The notes beneath the pieces are model-generated. The model did not search any database. It was not told the DNA's origin and saw nothing but the letters and a program-made list of their open reading frames with translations. Made by a program: the position numbers and the translations under genes. A stretch of DNA of 64,000 nt from Nocardia stercoris (GTDB taxonomy: Bacteria; Actinomycetota; Actinomycetes; Mycobacteriales; Mycobacteriaceae). Below are positions 1 through 8,475 of the stretch, in pieces. The DNA is taken from positions 434,001 to 498,000 of the forward strand of contig NZ_RFFH01000002.1 in NCBI RefSeq assembly GCF_003696265.1, given 5' to 3'. Position 1 is the stretch's first letter. Each line of letters opens with the position of its first letter.

Positions 1-17
1 CATCTAAATTTCTCGGC

Positions 18-1481
18 ATGACTTCCACGGCAACCCAACCGGCCGCCGCGGCGACCGGTACCCAGTGGTCCGCCCGGCTCTGGGCGATGCTCATCACGCT
101 GTGCATCGTGCTGTTCCTCGACGGCCTCGACGTCTCCATGATCGGCGTCGCCCTGCCCTCCATCGGCGACGAACTCCACCTGTCCACCTCGACCCTGCAA
201 TGGCTGGTCAGCGGCTACGTCCTCGGCTACGGCGGCCTGCTGCTGCTCGGCGGCCGCACCGCCGACCTGCTCGGCCGGCGCAGCGTATTCCTCATCGCCC
301 TGGGCGTTTTCGCGCTCGCCTCACTGTCCGGAGCGCTGGTCAGCTCGGCCGCGCTGCTGATCGCGACCCGCTTCGTCAAGGGCCTGGCGGCCGCGTTCAC
401 CGCGCCCACCGGCCTGTCGATCATCACCACCAACTTCGCCGAGGGCCCCGCCCGCAACAAGGCCCTGTCCATCTACGTCGTGTTCGGCGCGGGCGGATAC
501 TCCATGGGCCTGGTGTTCGGCGGACTGATGACCGGTCTCGGCTGGCGCTGGACCTTCCTGCTCCCCGTGCCGATCGCGCTGGCCGCGCTGGTCGCCGCCG
601 CGTTCCTGGTCCCGCGGGACAAGAAGGCCGACGAAGGCGGCCACGACCTGCTCGGTGCGCTGCTGTCCACGGCCGCCATGCTGCTGCTGGTGTTCACCGT
701 CGTGTCGGCGCCCGCCGCCGGCTGGGGTTCGGCGCGGACCGTCGGTTCCTTCGCCGCGGTCGCCGCGCTGCTCGCCGCGTTCGTGGTGGTGGAGAACCGG
801 GTGCGCTACCCGCTGATCCGGCTCGGCATCCTGCGCAAGCCGTCGCTGCTGCGGGCCACCCTGGTGGTCATCACCCTGGCCGGCTCGTACTTCAGCTGGC
901 AGTTCATCGTGACCCTGTACCTGCAGGACACCCTGAAGTGGTCGCCGCTGCACCTGGCGCTGGCCCTGCTGCCGGTCGGTGTGCTGGTCGCCGCCTCGTC
1001 GGTGTTCTCCGACAAGCTGGTCGACCGCTTCGGCACCGGGCCGATCATCGCGGTCACCACGACCGTGATGTCGATCGGCTACTTCCTGTTCCTGCGCCTG
1101 GACACCGCGCCGTCCTACGTCGCGGTCATCCTGCCCGCGGTACTGCTCATCGGCATCGGCTGGATCGGCTTCCCCGCCATCAACATCCAGGCCACCAGCG
1201 GTATCGAGGACGAGGAACAGGGCCTGGCGGCCGGCGTGCTGCAGACCGGCATGCAGGTCGGCGCGGCGATCGTGCTGGCCGCGAACACCGCGATCATCTC
1301 CTCCGGATCGCACGGTGACGGCTCCCCGGCCGCCCTGCTGCACAGCTACCGTCCCGGCCTGATCTTCGCCGGCGTGGTCTGCGCGATCGGCGCCCTGATC
1401 GCGATGACCGCCTTCCTCCCCGGCCGCACGGTCACCGAGACCGTCGCGGAGCAGGACGAAGAGGAGTTGATCGCCGCGTAA
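18..1481 (+). CDS. MFS drug/metabolite exporter (DHA2-like)
   Basis: This 487-aa protein is a polytopic inner-membrane proton antiporter of the major facilitator superfamily. Its length and hydrophobic pattern suit the 14-helix DHA2 drug-exporter group. The N-terminal part shows the DHA2-typical LDGLDVSMIGVALPSI in the first helix, and motif A reads GGRTADLLGRR after helix 2. A charged tail of Glu residues ends the protein. The start is the ATG at 18. The 17 bases before it hold no Shine-Dalgarno sequence, so it may be leaderless or an upstream start may lie outside the window. A strong hairpin follows the stop. The substrate cannot be read from sequence. Confidence 0.9.
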   Translation: MTSTATQPAAAATGTQWSARLWAMLITLCIVLFLDGLDVSMIGVALPSIGDELHLSTSTLQWLVSGYVLGYGGLLLLGGRTADLLGRRSVFLIALGVFALASLSGALVSSAALLIATRFVKGLAAAFTAPTGLSIITTNFAEGPARNKALSIYVVFGAGGYSMGLVFGGLMTGLGWRWTFLLPVPIALAALVAAAFLVPRDKKADEGGHDLLGALLSTAAMLLLVFTVVSAPAAGWGSARTVGSFAAVAALLAAFVVVENRVRYPLIRLGILRKPSLLRATLVVITLAGSYFSWQFIVTLYLQDTLKWSPLHLALALLPVGVLVAASSVFSDKLVDRFGTGPIIAVTTTVMSIGYFLFLRLDTAPSYVAVILPAVLLIGIGWIGFPAINIQATSGIEDEEQGLAAGVLQTGMQVGAAIVLAANTAIISSGSHGDGSPAALLHSYRPGLIFAGVVCAIGALIAMTAFLPGRTVTETVAEQDEEELIAA

Positions 1482-1500
1482 TCGGTTCGGCCGCAACGGA

Positions 1501-1532
1501 AACGGACGTCACCCGCATGGGTGACGTCCGTT
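1501..1532 (+). terminator. Rho-independent-type hairpin after MFS gene
   Basis: A perfect 14-bp stem (AACGGACGTCACCC with GGGTGACGTCCGTT) closes on a GCAT loop 20 nt after the MFS stop. There is no long U-run, which is usual for actinobacterial terminators. Confidence 0.7.
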
Positions 1533-1660
1533 GCGTTATCGGGGGACCAGGAGTTGCTCGGTCGCGGGTGCGGTCCCGCAACCCCGCCGCGGTGTCGCGC
1601 GTCCGGCCGGTGCGTGATCTGCTGTTGTCGCGCCACACGTTTCGCGACGGAAGGGGATCA

Positions 1661-1981
1661 ATGGCAAACGCGGCAGAATTCGCGATCGTTCCGACCGATG
1701 TCTCCGACGCGGGCAAATTCGCTCAGGACACCGCCACCAACCTGATCGCCGGCATCCAATCCGCCGACGCCGATGTGAAGGCGCTCGAGGCCACGTGGAA
1801 AGGTAACGCGGCCCGCGCCTACATCATCGGGTGGGAATCGGCACGCGCGGCGGCAGTCGAGGTTCTCGATGCGCTCACCGCCATGGGGGAGCTGCTGGGA
1901 GTGACCGTCGCCCAGCTCGATGCGCAGGATGCCCGCAACGCCGCGGACATCGCCGGCTTCCTGGACCTGCCGCCCCTGTGA
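1661..1981 (+). CDS. WXG100 (ESAT-6-like) protein
   Basis: A 106-aa, mostly helical protein of the WXG100 superfamily, exported by type VII (ESX) systems as helical-hairpin dimers. The W-x-G turn is at W46-K47-G48 in the middle of the protein, as in the family, and the length of about 100 residues fits. An in-frame extension upstream is possible, but the ATG at 1661 has a good Shine-Dalgarno (GGAAGGGGAT) and gives the family N-terminus. It is the first gene of a cassette with another WXG100 gene, a toxin-like gene and a small downstream gene. No ESX core component such as EccC is visible, so secretion would rely on machinery encoded elsewhere. Confidence 0.8.
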   Translation: MANAAEFAIVPTDVSDAGKFAQDTATNLIAGIQSADADVKALEATWKGNAARAYIIGWESARAAAVEVLDALTAMGELLGVTVAQLDAQDARNAADIAGFLDLPPL

Positions 1982-2026
1982 CCGCGCCGGCCGACACCGT
2001 TCGCCGCTAGGAGAAGAACCACCCGC

Positions 2027-2320
2027 ATGACCGATGGATACCGCGTCGACCTGGACCACCTGGACGACGTCACTGCCCGCATCGCTGGATTGCACGGCTT
2101 CATCACCGACACCCTGACCGCCCTGGATGCCCGCATCGCCGCGGCGCATCAAACCTGGGAAGGCGCCGCGGCCGACAAACACGCTGCCGCGCACAAGGAA
2201 TGGGCTGACAGCGCCCAGACTGCTGCCGAAGGCATCGCCGCGATGCGGGACGCCGCCAAGGCCGCCCACGCCGCCTACACCGACGCCCTGGCCGCGAACC
2301 GCAAGACGCTGGGCGTCTGA
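2027..2320 (+). CDS. WXG100 (ESAT-6-like) protein
   Basis: A 97-aa WXG100 protein with the turn motif W44-E45-G46 between two predicted amphipathic helices rich in Ala and charged residues. It lies 45 nt after the first WXG100 gene, and its stop directly abuts the toxin-like gene (GTG at 2322), so the three are almost certainly co-transcribed. A GGAGAAG ribosome site precedes the ATG. By analogy with Esx pairs, it may form a heterodimer with its neighbour or act as targeting partner for the large protein. That role is inference. Confidence 0.82.
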   Translation: MTDGYRVDLDHLDDVTARIAGLHGFITDTLTALDARIAAAHQTWEGAAADKHAAAHKEWADSAQTAAEGIAAMRDAAKAAHAAYTDALAANRKTLGV

Positions 2321-2321
2321 C

Positions 2322-3827
2322 GTGACAAAAGTTGATGTCCAGCCATCGGTGTTCTACGACTCGGCCACGTCGCTGCACAACGCTGCGGTCGCTCTGTTCC
2401 AGCAGGTCCAGGGTTCGCAGACCGCGCTGTCGGGTTGTAGTGGCATGTCGGGCAGCTACTCCGAGGCCAAGGCTTGGGCCAAGACCTACGACGACCAGTC
2501 GTGGCAGGCGCTGTTCGCGGCGCAGACCCTCGCCCAGACCATGGAGGACTACGCCGGTGCTCTGCGCGTCATCGGGTTCAACCACGAACTGGCCGACTGG
2601 AACGCCAACGTATCCGACAACAAGGGCCCCGCCCCGACGCTACCGGCGACCCCGGATCCCGCGGTGAGTGCGTGCGACGTCCCGCCGCCCTCGGCCGGTG
2701 GACCGGGCAACGGCCTGTCCGATGTGGTCGGGCTCGCGGAAAAGGTCGGGATCACCATCCCCGACGGCGACACCGACAAGCTCGGCGCCGTCGGTGACGC
2801 CTGGACCAAGCTGCACGACGCGAAATCGGTGTCCGGGCTGTCAGATGAGATCGGCCGCATCTACGACGCGGTCAACACGGTCAAGAGCCCCGAGGTGTGG
2901 ACGATCCTGTCGGACCTGAAGGGCATGCAGGACGCCGCATCCACCTTGGCGACCGGGTTCTCCGCGCTCGCCGACGCATGTCACGGCCACCAGAAGGACC
3001 TGGCCGACCTGCGGACCAAGCTCGAAGACCAGCTCGAGGACCTGGCGAAAGAGCTGCTCGAGCAGGAGGCCATCAACCTCGCGGTCGGGGCCGTGGCGAG
3101 CATGGTGACCTTCGGTATCGGGGCGGTCGTCGCGGCCGCCCGGACCGCCGAGCTGGTCGAGAAATTCGCGAAGCCGATCAAAGACCTGGTGCAGGTCTGG
3201 AAAGACGCCCGCGCCGCGAAGAAAGACTTGGACGGCGCGGAGACGCTCGCCCAGGCGGCCCGCAAGCAGCAGCAGTTGCAGCAGCGGATCGACAAGGCCG
3301 CCGCGCAGGCGAAGAAGAATGCGGAGAAAGCGGCGAAAGACGCGGCGGATGGCGTCAAATCGCAGAGCCTGACCTACGACGACGTCGTGACGTTGAATCG
3401 CGGTCCCACCGACCGCAACGGCAGGGATCTCATTAAAGCTATCCGTGAGGGCAAGCTCACTCCGGAGCAGGAGCAGGACATTGCCGCCTACAACTCCGCG
3501 CTCGACAAGCTGCCCAACTATGAGGGCGACGTGGTCCGGCAGACGAACCTCTCCCCGGAGCAACTCGACAAGTACGTCAAGGGGCAGCCATACACCGAGG
3601 ACTCCTACACCTGTACCAGCCACAATCCGGCCGGCACCGGGGGCGGATTGAACGCGCCCAGCAGCAATGTCGAGTACCAGATCGTCAGCAAAACCGGTAA
3701 GGACATCTCCCAGTACGGCGGCACGAAGGATGAGATCCAGTTCAAGGATCACACCAACTTCTTTGTGCAGGACAAGTATTGGGATCCCCAGAAGCAGATG
3801 ACCATCATCGTCATGGATGAAATCTAG
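2322..3827 (+). CDS. Type VII polymorphic toxin with ADP-ribosyltransferase-like C-terminus
   Basis: A 501-aa modular protein. Residues 1-95 form a helical WXG100-like leader. Residues about 110-350 are helical, with a hydrophobic Gly/Ala segment near 250-275 and a Lys/Ala/Gln coiled-coil-like stretch near 310-350. Residues about 355-501 resemble the ADP-ribosyltransferase exoenzyme fold: R406 after YEGDVV, TCTS at 430-433 where the family has an STS motif, the family phrase SKTGKDISQY, and E471 in KDEIQF at the ExE loop. The first acidic residue of ExE is Lys469. The GTG start at 2322 abuts the preceding gene; a longer frame upstream is a shadow. It is likely an antibacterial or host-directed NAD-dependent toxin, or a weakened one given the Lys. 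Confidence 0.72.
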   Translation: MTKVDVQPSVFYDSATSLHNAAVALFQQVQGSQTALSGCSGMSGSYSEAKAWAKTYDDQSWQALFAAQTLAQTMEDYAGALRVIGFNHELADWNANVSDNKGPAPTLPATPDPAVSACDVPPPSAGGPGNGLSDVVGLAEKVGITIPDGDTDKLGAVGDAWTKLHDAKSVSGLSDEIGRIYDAVNTVKSPEVWTILSDLKGMQDAASTLATGFSALADACHGHQKDLADLRTKLEDQLEDLAKELLEQEAINLAVGAVASMVTFGIGAVVAAARTAELVEKFAKPIKDLVQVWKDARAAKKDLDGAETLAQAARKQQQLQQRIDKAAAQAKKNAEKAAKDAADGVKSQSLTYDDVVTLNRGPTDRNGRDLIKAIREGKLTPEQEQDIAAYNSALDKLPNYEGDVVRQTNLSPEQLDKYVKGQPYTEDSYTCTSHNPAGTGGGLNAPSSNVEYQIVSKTGKDISQYGGTKDEIQFKDHTNFFVQDKYWDPQKQMTIIVMDEI

Positions 3828-3832
3828 GAGGC

Positions 3833-4162
3833 ATGGTGCCTGAAAAATTCGGCGGAAAGACGTTCTGGACCCGGGAGGAAGCCGAGGCGGCGGGCATGGT
3901 CCTACCGCGACAGCTGACAGATGAAGAACTGGCGGCCCGTCGTGAGCGATGGGCCGAGAAGGTCCGCAACGCCCCTCCGCGCCCCGCCGGGGAACCCGAC
4001 TACCGCAGCAGCAAGAACTACCGGGATGACCTGGTCGGCACCGAGTTCGAAGGCTGGACCCGCAACCCCGAGACCGACGAATGGTTCGATGCCAAGGGTC
4101 GGCCCGCCTACGACGCGAACCGTCAACGGATCGTCTACCCGGACGCCATCGAGAGTGAGTGA
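3833..4162 (+). CDS. Small hypothetical protein, candidate immunity protein
   Basis: A 109-aa soluble, charged protein rich in Glu, Arg and Trp, with no signal peptide and no family I recognise. It follows the toxin-like gene after 5 nt and shares its transcript, the usual place for the immunity gene of a polymorphic toxin. An AGGAGG ribosome site overlaps the toxin stop. It lies only 1 nt from the ATG at 3833 but 4 nt from the next codon, a GTG at 3836, so the protein may start one residue later. Function is inferred from position only; a chaperone role is also possible. Confidence 0.6.
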   Translation: MVPEKFGGKTFWTREEAEAAGMVLPRQLTDEELAARRERWAEKVRNAPPRPAGEPDYRSSKNYRDDLVGTEFEGWTRNPETDEWFDAKGRPAYDANRQRIVYPDAIESE

Positions 4163-4188
4163 GCCCGTCCCGGCAGTAGCCGCCGAGA

Positions 4189-4229
4189 CGGCCACCGGTC
4201 GGCCCCGGTCGATCAGTGGTCGGTGGCCG
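4189..4229. terminator. Hairpin between convergent immunity gene and rmlC
   Basis: Arms CGGCCACCG (4189-4197) and CGGTGGCCG (4221-4229) are perfectly complementary and flank a 23-nt loop. The right arm lies over the last codons of rmlC. It may terminate both convergent transcripts; no U-run is seen. Confidence 0.4.
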
Positions 4230-4797
4230 ACAGGTGGAACGTGTCCCGGAAGCTCGGCGCCACTTGGTCTTTCGCGGACCGGATGTAGGTGAGCGGGTTG
4301 CCGTCGAGATCGGTCGTGGGCCAGTCGATGCCCAGGTCCGGGTCGAAAGCGTCCAGGTCCCGGTCGAATTCGGGTGTGTACTCCAGCGAGCACAGGTAGG
4401 TCGTGGTGGAGTCGTCGGCCAGTGACAGCAGCGCGTGGCCCAGGCCTTCGGCGACGAACACCGAATTCCGTTGCGTGCCATCAATAATCACGCTGTCCCA
4501 CTGACCGAAGGTCGGCGAGTTCGGTCGCAGATCGACCACTACGTCCAGGAACGCGCCGCGCAGGCAGGTGACGTACTTGGCTTGGCCCGGCGGGTCCTCG
4601 GTGTAGTGGATGCCGCGCAGCACGCCCGCCGCCGAGGTCGAGGTGTTGACCTGCCGCAGATCGAACGGGCGGCCCACCGCGCGCTCGAACTCCGAGACCT
4701 TGAACTGCTCCGCGAAGTAGCCGCGCGAGTCGCCGTGTAGCTGCGGAACGAATTCCCAGGCTCCGGAGATCGCCAGCTCCCGAATCCGCATACTCAC
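4213..4797 (-). CDS. rmlC: dTDP-4-dehydrorhamnose 3,5-epimerase
   Basis: RmlC (194 aa from the GTG at 4797) converts dTDP-4-keto-6-deoxyglucose to dTDP-4-keto-rhamnose in dTDP-L-rhamnose synthesis, the donor for the rhamnosyl linker of arabinogalactan. It is a cupin-fold dimer. The family signature [10 protein letters not shown] carries the catalytic His, followed by the [13 protein letters not shown] and GHALLSLAD strands; the length is typical. The GTG start overlaps the rmlA stop (GTGA); an ATG two codons later is the alternative. It is the downstream gene of an rmlA-rmlC operon. rmlB lies 7.5 kb away and rmlD is not in the window. Confidence 0.93.
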   Translation of the reverse strand: MSMRIRELAISGAWEFVPQLHGDSRGYFAEQFKVSEFERAVGRPFDLRQVNTSTSAAGVLRGIHYTEDPPGQAKYVTCLRGAFLDVVVDLRPNSPTFGQWDSVIIDGTQRNSVFVAEGLGHALLSLADDSTTTYLCSLEYTPEFDRDLDAFDPDLGIDWPTTDLDGNPLTYIRSAKDQVAPSFRDTFHLSATDH

Positions 4798-5690
4798 CGC
4801 ATTCCTCCCGTCGCGGGCTCTTCCTCGCGCCCGTGTTCGAGCAGACCGTACAGGTAGCTGCCGTACCCGGACCGGACCAGCGGCTCGGCCAACCGGGCCA
4901 GCTCGTCGTCGCCGATGAACCCCTGCCGCCAGGCCACCTCCTCCGGCACGCCGATCTTGAGGCCCTGCCGTTCCTCGATGGTGCGGACATAGTTGGCGGC
5001 GTCCAGCAGCGAATCGAACGTGCCGGTGTCCAGCCACGCGGTGCCGCGAGGCAGCACCTCCACCGCGAGCCGGCCCTGATCCAGGTAGGTGCGGTTCACA
5101 TCGGTGATCTCGTATTCGCCGCGCGCCGACGGCCGCAGCCCGCGCGCGATCTCGACCACGTCGTTGTCGTAGAAGTAGAGGCCCGGGATCGCGTAGTTCG
5201 AGCGCGGCACCTTCGGCTTCTCCTCGATGGAGATCGCCTTCCCGTTCGCGAACTCGACCACACCGTAGGCCGACGGATCCGACACCTGGTAGGCGAATAC
5301 CGCCCCACCGTCGATGCCATGGAAGCGCTCCAAGCTGGTGCCCAGGCCGGGTCCGTGGAAGACGTTGTCACCCAGCACCAAGCCGACACCCTCGCCACCG
5401 ATGTGCCCGGCACCCAGCACGAACGCCCGAGCCAACCCGTCGGGTTCGGGCTGCACCACATAGCTGAGCGATACCCCGAACTGTGAGCCGTCGCCCAGCA
5501 GCCGCTGGAACGCGGGCGCGTCCTCGGGGGTGGTGATCAGCAGGATGTCGCGGATGCCCGCCAGCATGAGGGTGGACAGGGGGTAGTACACCATCGGCTT
5601 GTCGTACACCGGGACCAGCTGTTTGCTCACCCCGCGCGTGATCGGGTGCAACCGTGACCCGGTGCCACCGGCCAGGATGATTCCGCGCAT
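4794..5690 (-). CDS. rmlA: Glucose-1-phosphate thymidylyltransferase
   Basis: RmlA (298 aa) makes dTDP-glucose from dTTP and glucose-1-phosphate, the first step to dTDP-rhamnose. The nucleotide-binding loop GGTGSRL is at residues 8-14, followed by [18 protein letters not shown], the [10 protein letters not shown] metal/nucleotide motif, the EEKPKVP motif and [10 protein letters not shown]. All are family hallmarks, and the length of about 290-300 aa is normal. The ATG at 5690 gives the standard start MRGIILAGG; a TTG three codons upstream is less likely. It overlaps rmlC by 4 nt. Confidence 0.95.
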   Translation of the reverse strand: MRGIILAGGTGSRLHPITRGVSKQLVPVYDKPMVYYPLSTLMLAGIRDILLITTPEDAPAFQRLLGDGSQFGVSLSYVVQPEPDGLARAFVLGAGHIGGEGVGLVLGDNVFHGPGLGTSLERFHGIDGGAVFAYQVSDPSAYGVVEFANGKAISIEEKPKVPRSNYAIPGLYFYDNDVVEIARGLRPSARGEYEITDVNRTYLDQGRLAVEVLPRGTAWLDTGTFDSLLDAANYVRTIEERQGLKIGVPEEVAWRQGFIGDDELARLAEPLVRSGYGSYLYGLLEHGREEEPATGGMR

Positions 5691-5992
5691 GTCGCGCAAG
5701 TCTGCCAGCCCGGCCGGATCGGCGCACGACGGGCACCTGGTTCGCGGTCGCCCCGCGCCCGGGCCGGATCCGACCGCGCGGTCTGATCCGCTGTCGCGGA
5801 CCGAATCCTGCAGTCTGTACGACGATTTTCGCCGAAACAGATTAATGCGGGCCAGATGTGGGCATACTCACTGTGTTGGACCCATTCACCCGGGAGCTCG
5901 ACCGCCGGGTGAATTTTTGTCAGTGCCGACGAGGGGTTCAGGTGGGTCCGGCCCGCCTGTCGTCGGCGCGCCGGATCTGAAGCAGGTGCGCG
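5691..5992. other. Divergent intergenic region rmlA / esterase
   Basis: About 300 bases between divergent genes. No convincing coding sequence. It must hold the rmlA promoter and the esterase promoter or leader. The one clear structure is the hairpin at 5884-5919. Confidence 0.5.
5884..5919 (+). terminator. Hairpin with U-run in esterase leader
   Basis: Arms ATTCACCCGG (5884-5893) and CCGGGTGAAT (5905-5914) are fully complementary and run into TTTTTG on the plus strand. No plus-strand gene ends here. It could end an unrecognised small transcript or act as an attenuator about 75 nt before the esterase start. Confidence 0.5.
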
Positions 5993-6973
5993 ATGAAGGG
6001 CATCGACTCGACAGTAGTCAACCCTCAGGGGGGCAGCGGCCCGTCCCAGGCGTTGCGAATGGTGTTCCGAAATGTGGTGCGCCCCATCGCGAAACGCTAT
6101 CCGATCAACGAGGTCACCATCCCGCTGCTGCGCACCGCGATCGACACCGCGGTCAAGCTCCGTCCCGACCCGCAGGGCGTCGAGCGCGAGCAGATCCTCA
6201 TGAACGGCTTCCGCATGGAGGTCGTGCGCACCGTCGGCGACCGCCGCCCGCTCAGCGAGGGCGCCGTGATGTACATGCACGGCGGCGCCTTCTTCATCGG
6301 CGGCATCGAAACCCACCGCCCGATCGCGGCCGCCCTCGCCCGCCGCACCGGCCTGCCCGTGGTCAACGTGGAATACCGCCAGCTCGGCGGCACCCGCATC
6401 CCCGAATCGATCACCGACTGCATGACCGCCTACCGCTGGCTGCTGCGCAAGGGCGCCGACCCCAGCCGCGTCGTGTTCGCCGGCGACTCCGCCGGCGGGT
6501 TCCTCAGCTTCGCAACCGCGCTGCGCGCCGCCGAGGAGAGCCTGCCCGCCCCCGCCGGCATCGTCGGCATCTCGCCGCTGCTCGACCTCGACTACCGGGC
6601 CAAGCGCGGCTACGAGAACGTCGAGCGCGACGACTACATCCCGCTGGCCGGTCTGCAGCGCATGGTCCGTCTGGGCGCCGAAGTGGACAAGCGCCTCGAC
6701 CCCGCGCTCTCGCCGGTCAACTGCGCCCTGCACGGCCTGCCCCCGGTCCTGCTGATCGTCGGCGAAGACGAACTGCTGCGCTACGACTGCGAACTGATGG
6801 CCCACCGCCTCGCCGAAGCCGGCGTCCCCGCCACCCTCGAACTGTGGCGCGGCCAAGTCCACGCCTTCATGAGCATCGCCCCCGGCCTCCCCGAGAGCCG
6901 GATGGCCCTGGCCCGCGTCGCCCGCTTCATCCGTGCCCGCACCGAAGCGAACCCGGTCGCCCGCACCGCGTGA
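5993..6973 (+). CDS. Alpha/beta hydrolase, HSL-type esterase (Lip family)
   Basis: A 326-aa alpha/beta hydrolase of the hormone-sensitive-lipase group, which hydrolyses short or medium acyl esters. It carries the HGGA oxyanion motif at 96-99, the nucleophile elbow G-D-S-A-G-G with S166, a probable acid D259 in the GEDELL loop, and H290 in the WRGQVHAF stretch. The triad is therefore complete. No signal peptide is seen, so it is probably cytoplasmic or membrane-associated. The ATG at 5993 is the first sensible start. It stands alone between divergent rmlA and a strong terminator. The substrate is unknown. Confidence 0.88.
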   Translation: MKGIDSTVVNPQGGSGPSQALRMVFRNVVRPIAKRYPINEVTIPLLRTAIDTAVKLRPDPQGVEREQILMNGFRMEVVRTVGDRRPLSEGAVMYMHGGAFFIGGIETHRPIAAALARRTGLPVVNVEYRQLGGTRIPESITDCMTAYRWLLRKGADPSRVVFAGDSAGGFLSFATALRAAEESLPAPAGIVGISPLLDLDYRAKRGYENVERDDYIPLAGLQRMVRLGAEVDKRLDPALSPVNCALHGLPPVLLIVGEDELLRYDCELMAHRLAEAGVPATLELWRGQVHAFMSIAPGLPESRMALARVARFIRARTEANPVARTA

Positions 6974-7020
6974 TGAATGCCGGTCCGCGCCGGCATCGAA
7001 ACTCGAATAGGGAGAGAAGG

Positions 7021-7048
7021 AACGCACCCCGGTGGGCCGGGGTGCGTT
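7021..7048. terminator. Strong hairpin between esterase and secreted-protein array
   Basis: Perfect 12-bp stem AACGCACCCCGG with CCGGGGTGCGTT around a TGGG loop. It lies between the convergent esterase and the first array gene and could serve both. Confidence 0.75.
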
Positions 7049-7150
7049 CCTGTGTCCGCGGGCAGATGGCATCGGATGCGCGAATCCCCCACCCGGGAAC
7101 CGGACGGGGGATTCGTGGCAGGCGGGCGCTACGAACGGCGCTCGCGTGGC

Positions 7151-7933
7151 TTACTTGGCGGGAGCCGGGGCCGGCGGGTTGAACGGCTCGTTGGTGGTGG
7201 TGAAGTACTGGATCGCCGCACCGATCGCGACCGGGATGGTCACCAGCAGGGCGCCACCGATGGTGCCCAGGAAGCCGGTCGCGGCAGCGCCCGCGATGCA
7301 GCCGACCAGAGCGCCGGGCAGGAAGGAGAAGATGCCGCCGATGATGCCGGTGGCGAGGGTCGCGCCGCCTCCGACGGCAACACCGCCGAGGACGCAGCCC
7401 AGGGCAGCTCCGCCGATGGCGCCGACTGCGGCACCGATCGTGGCACCCATGCTGATGGTGTCCTTCAGGCGGTTGAACGCGGCCTGCTCACGGTCGTACG
7501 GGGTCTTCCACGGGGCCTGGTCCTGGAACGGCAGGTCGACGTTCTTGACGGTGGAGTTGGCGGGCAGGCCCGCCTTCACGTCGTTCGACACGGGCGCGTA
7601 GGTCGCGTCGGCCAGGTCGAACTTCGGGCTCAGGGTGGCGGTGTTGCCGTTGATGTCGGCGGCGACCGGGAAGGTGAAGTCGTCGACCCGGAAGCTCAGC
7701 GGGATGCCGGCCAGCACGTTGCCGTTGGGGGCCTTGATCTCCAGCTTGCCGTCCTCGTTCACCAGCGAGCCCGCGTCGGTCTTGATGATGGCCGAGGTGT
7801 CGGTCGCGGTGGCGGTGTAGTTAACGACCTTGTCGCCAGCGTTCGCGACGGGGTCGGCGTGGACGGTGCCGGCGGTCGCGGCAATCGCGCCGATGACCAG
7901 GGCGGAGGTCGCAGCAAACTTGTTGATACGCAT
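7151..7933 (-). CDS. Secreted glycine-zipper protein, array paralog 1
   Basis: A 260-aa exported protein and the most divergent of four paralogs in this 4.7-kb stretch. Residues 1-26 are a Sec signal peptide ending in VHA before DP. Residues about 27-135 look like a beta-rich domain, with the family phrases FRVDDFTFPV and VDLPFQDQAPWKTPYDRE. The remainder is Gly/Ala-rich and hydrophobic, with small-xxx-small spacing and two conserved Gly-Cys positions (GCVLGG, GCIAGA), then a Pro-rich tail. This suggests membrane insertion or oligomerisation through glycine zippers. I know no proven function. The start has GGTATCTCC complementary to a ribosome site (GGAGATACC). Confidence 0.82.
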   Translation of the reverse strand: MRINKFAATSALVIGAIAATAGTVHADPVANAGDKVVNYTATATDTSAIIKTDAGSLVNEDGKLEIKAPNGNVLAGIPLSFRVDDFTFPVAADINGNTATLSPKFDLADATYAPVSNDVKAGLPANSTVKNVDLPFQDQAPWKTPYDREQAAFNRLKDTISMGATIGAAVGAIGGAALGCVLGGVAVGGGATLATGIIGGIFSFLPGALVGCIAGAAATGFLGTIGGALLVTIPVAIGAAIQYFTTTNEPFNPPAPAPAK

Positions 7934-8020
7934 GGGTGGAGATACCTCATCGATTGTTATGGCAGGTGGGTAGTTCAGGGAACTGGTTGTCCGCTCTGGA
8001 CTCCTGTAGCAAACCGGGCA

Positions 8021-8081
8021 ATAGCTAACTGTGGGTAACGAGATATAACCGTGACCGTTAACCGTTGCGGCTAGTTAGCTG
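8021..8081. promoter_or_regulatory. Phased TAAC repeats and inverted repeat upstream of paralog 1
   Basis: TAAC occurs at 8026, 8036, 8046 and 8059, three of them exactly 10 bp apart. The cluster is bracketed by AGCTAACT (8023-8030) and AGTTAGCT (8073-8080), an 8-bp inverted repeat. It lies 90-150 bp upstream of the paralog 1 start, where a regulator would bind. No known regulator is assigned. Confidence 0.4.
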
Positions 8082-8382
8082 TATCACAGTGTTTCCGAGA
8101 GGAAAGATCCCCCGCTCAGCGCCCGGAAATGGGGGTTTCGTGCACCGCTCGGTGTGAGGCAAACCACGCGGAATTCTGAGGGAATTCGAAGACCGATGCC
8201 CGAATTTCCACAGTCGCGGGATCGTCGGACCATTGTTCGACTCTGTTCGTTCACCTGAACCGACACCGTTCGTTCACTTTGGGCGGGTTCCGGCCGGAAT
8301 TGCGAGTGTGAACCGATCGCGATGCCTCGCCCTCGGCTCCGTGAGTGGAACCACTGCCGGGAAACCGATCGACCGGTGTGAA

Positions 8383-8425
8383 CGCGAAAAATCCCCGCTC
8401 CGAACAGGAACGGGGAATTTTCGCG
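8383..8425 (-). terminator. Terminator of array paralog 2
   Basis: Arms 8383-8397 and 8411-8425 (CGCGAAAA.TCCCCG type) pair with one mismatch around a 13-nt loop. The A-rich left arm gives a U-run on the minus strand, so it fits a terminator for the gene ending at 8476. Confidence 0.7.
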
Positions 8426-8475
8426 CTGGGGGATGAGGAATCTCTGTTCGGCCTGCGGCCGATCCGTTGTACTCG

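Larger units (their letters stand above)
7934..8475. other. Intergenic region between array paralogs 1 and 2
   Basis: No credible gene; the open frames across it are antisense-like and lack codon bias. It holds the promoter side of paralog 1, including the TAAC-repeat cluster at 8021-8081, and the terminator of paralog 2 at 8383-8425. Confidence 0.5.
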
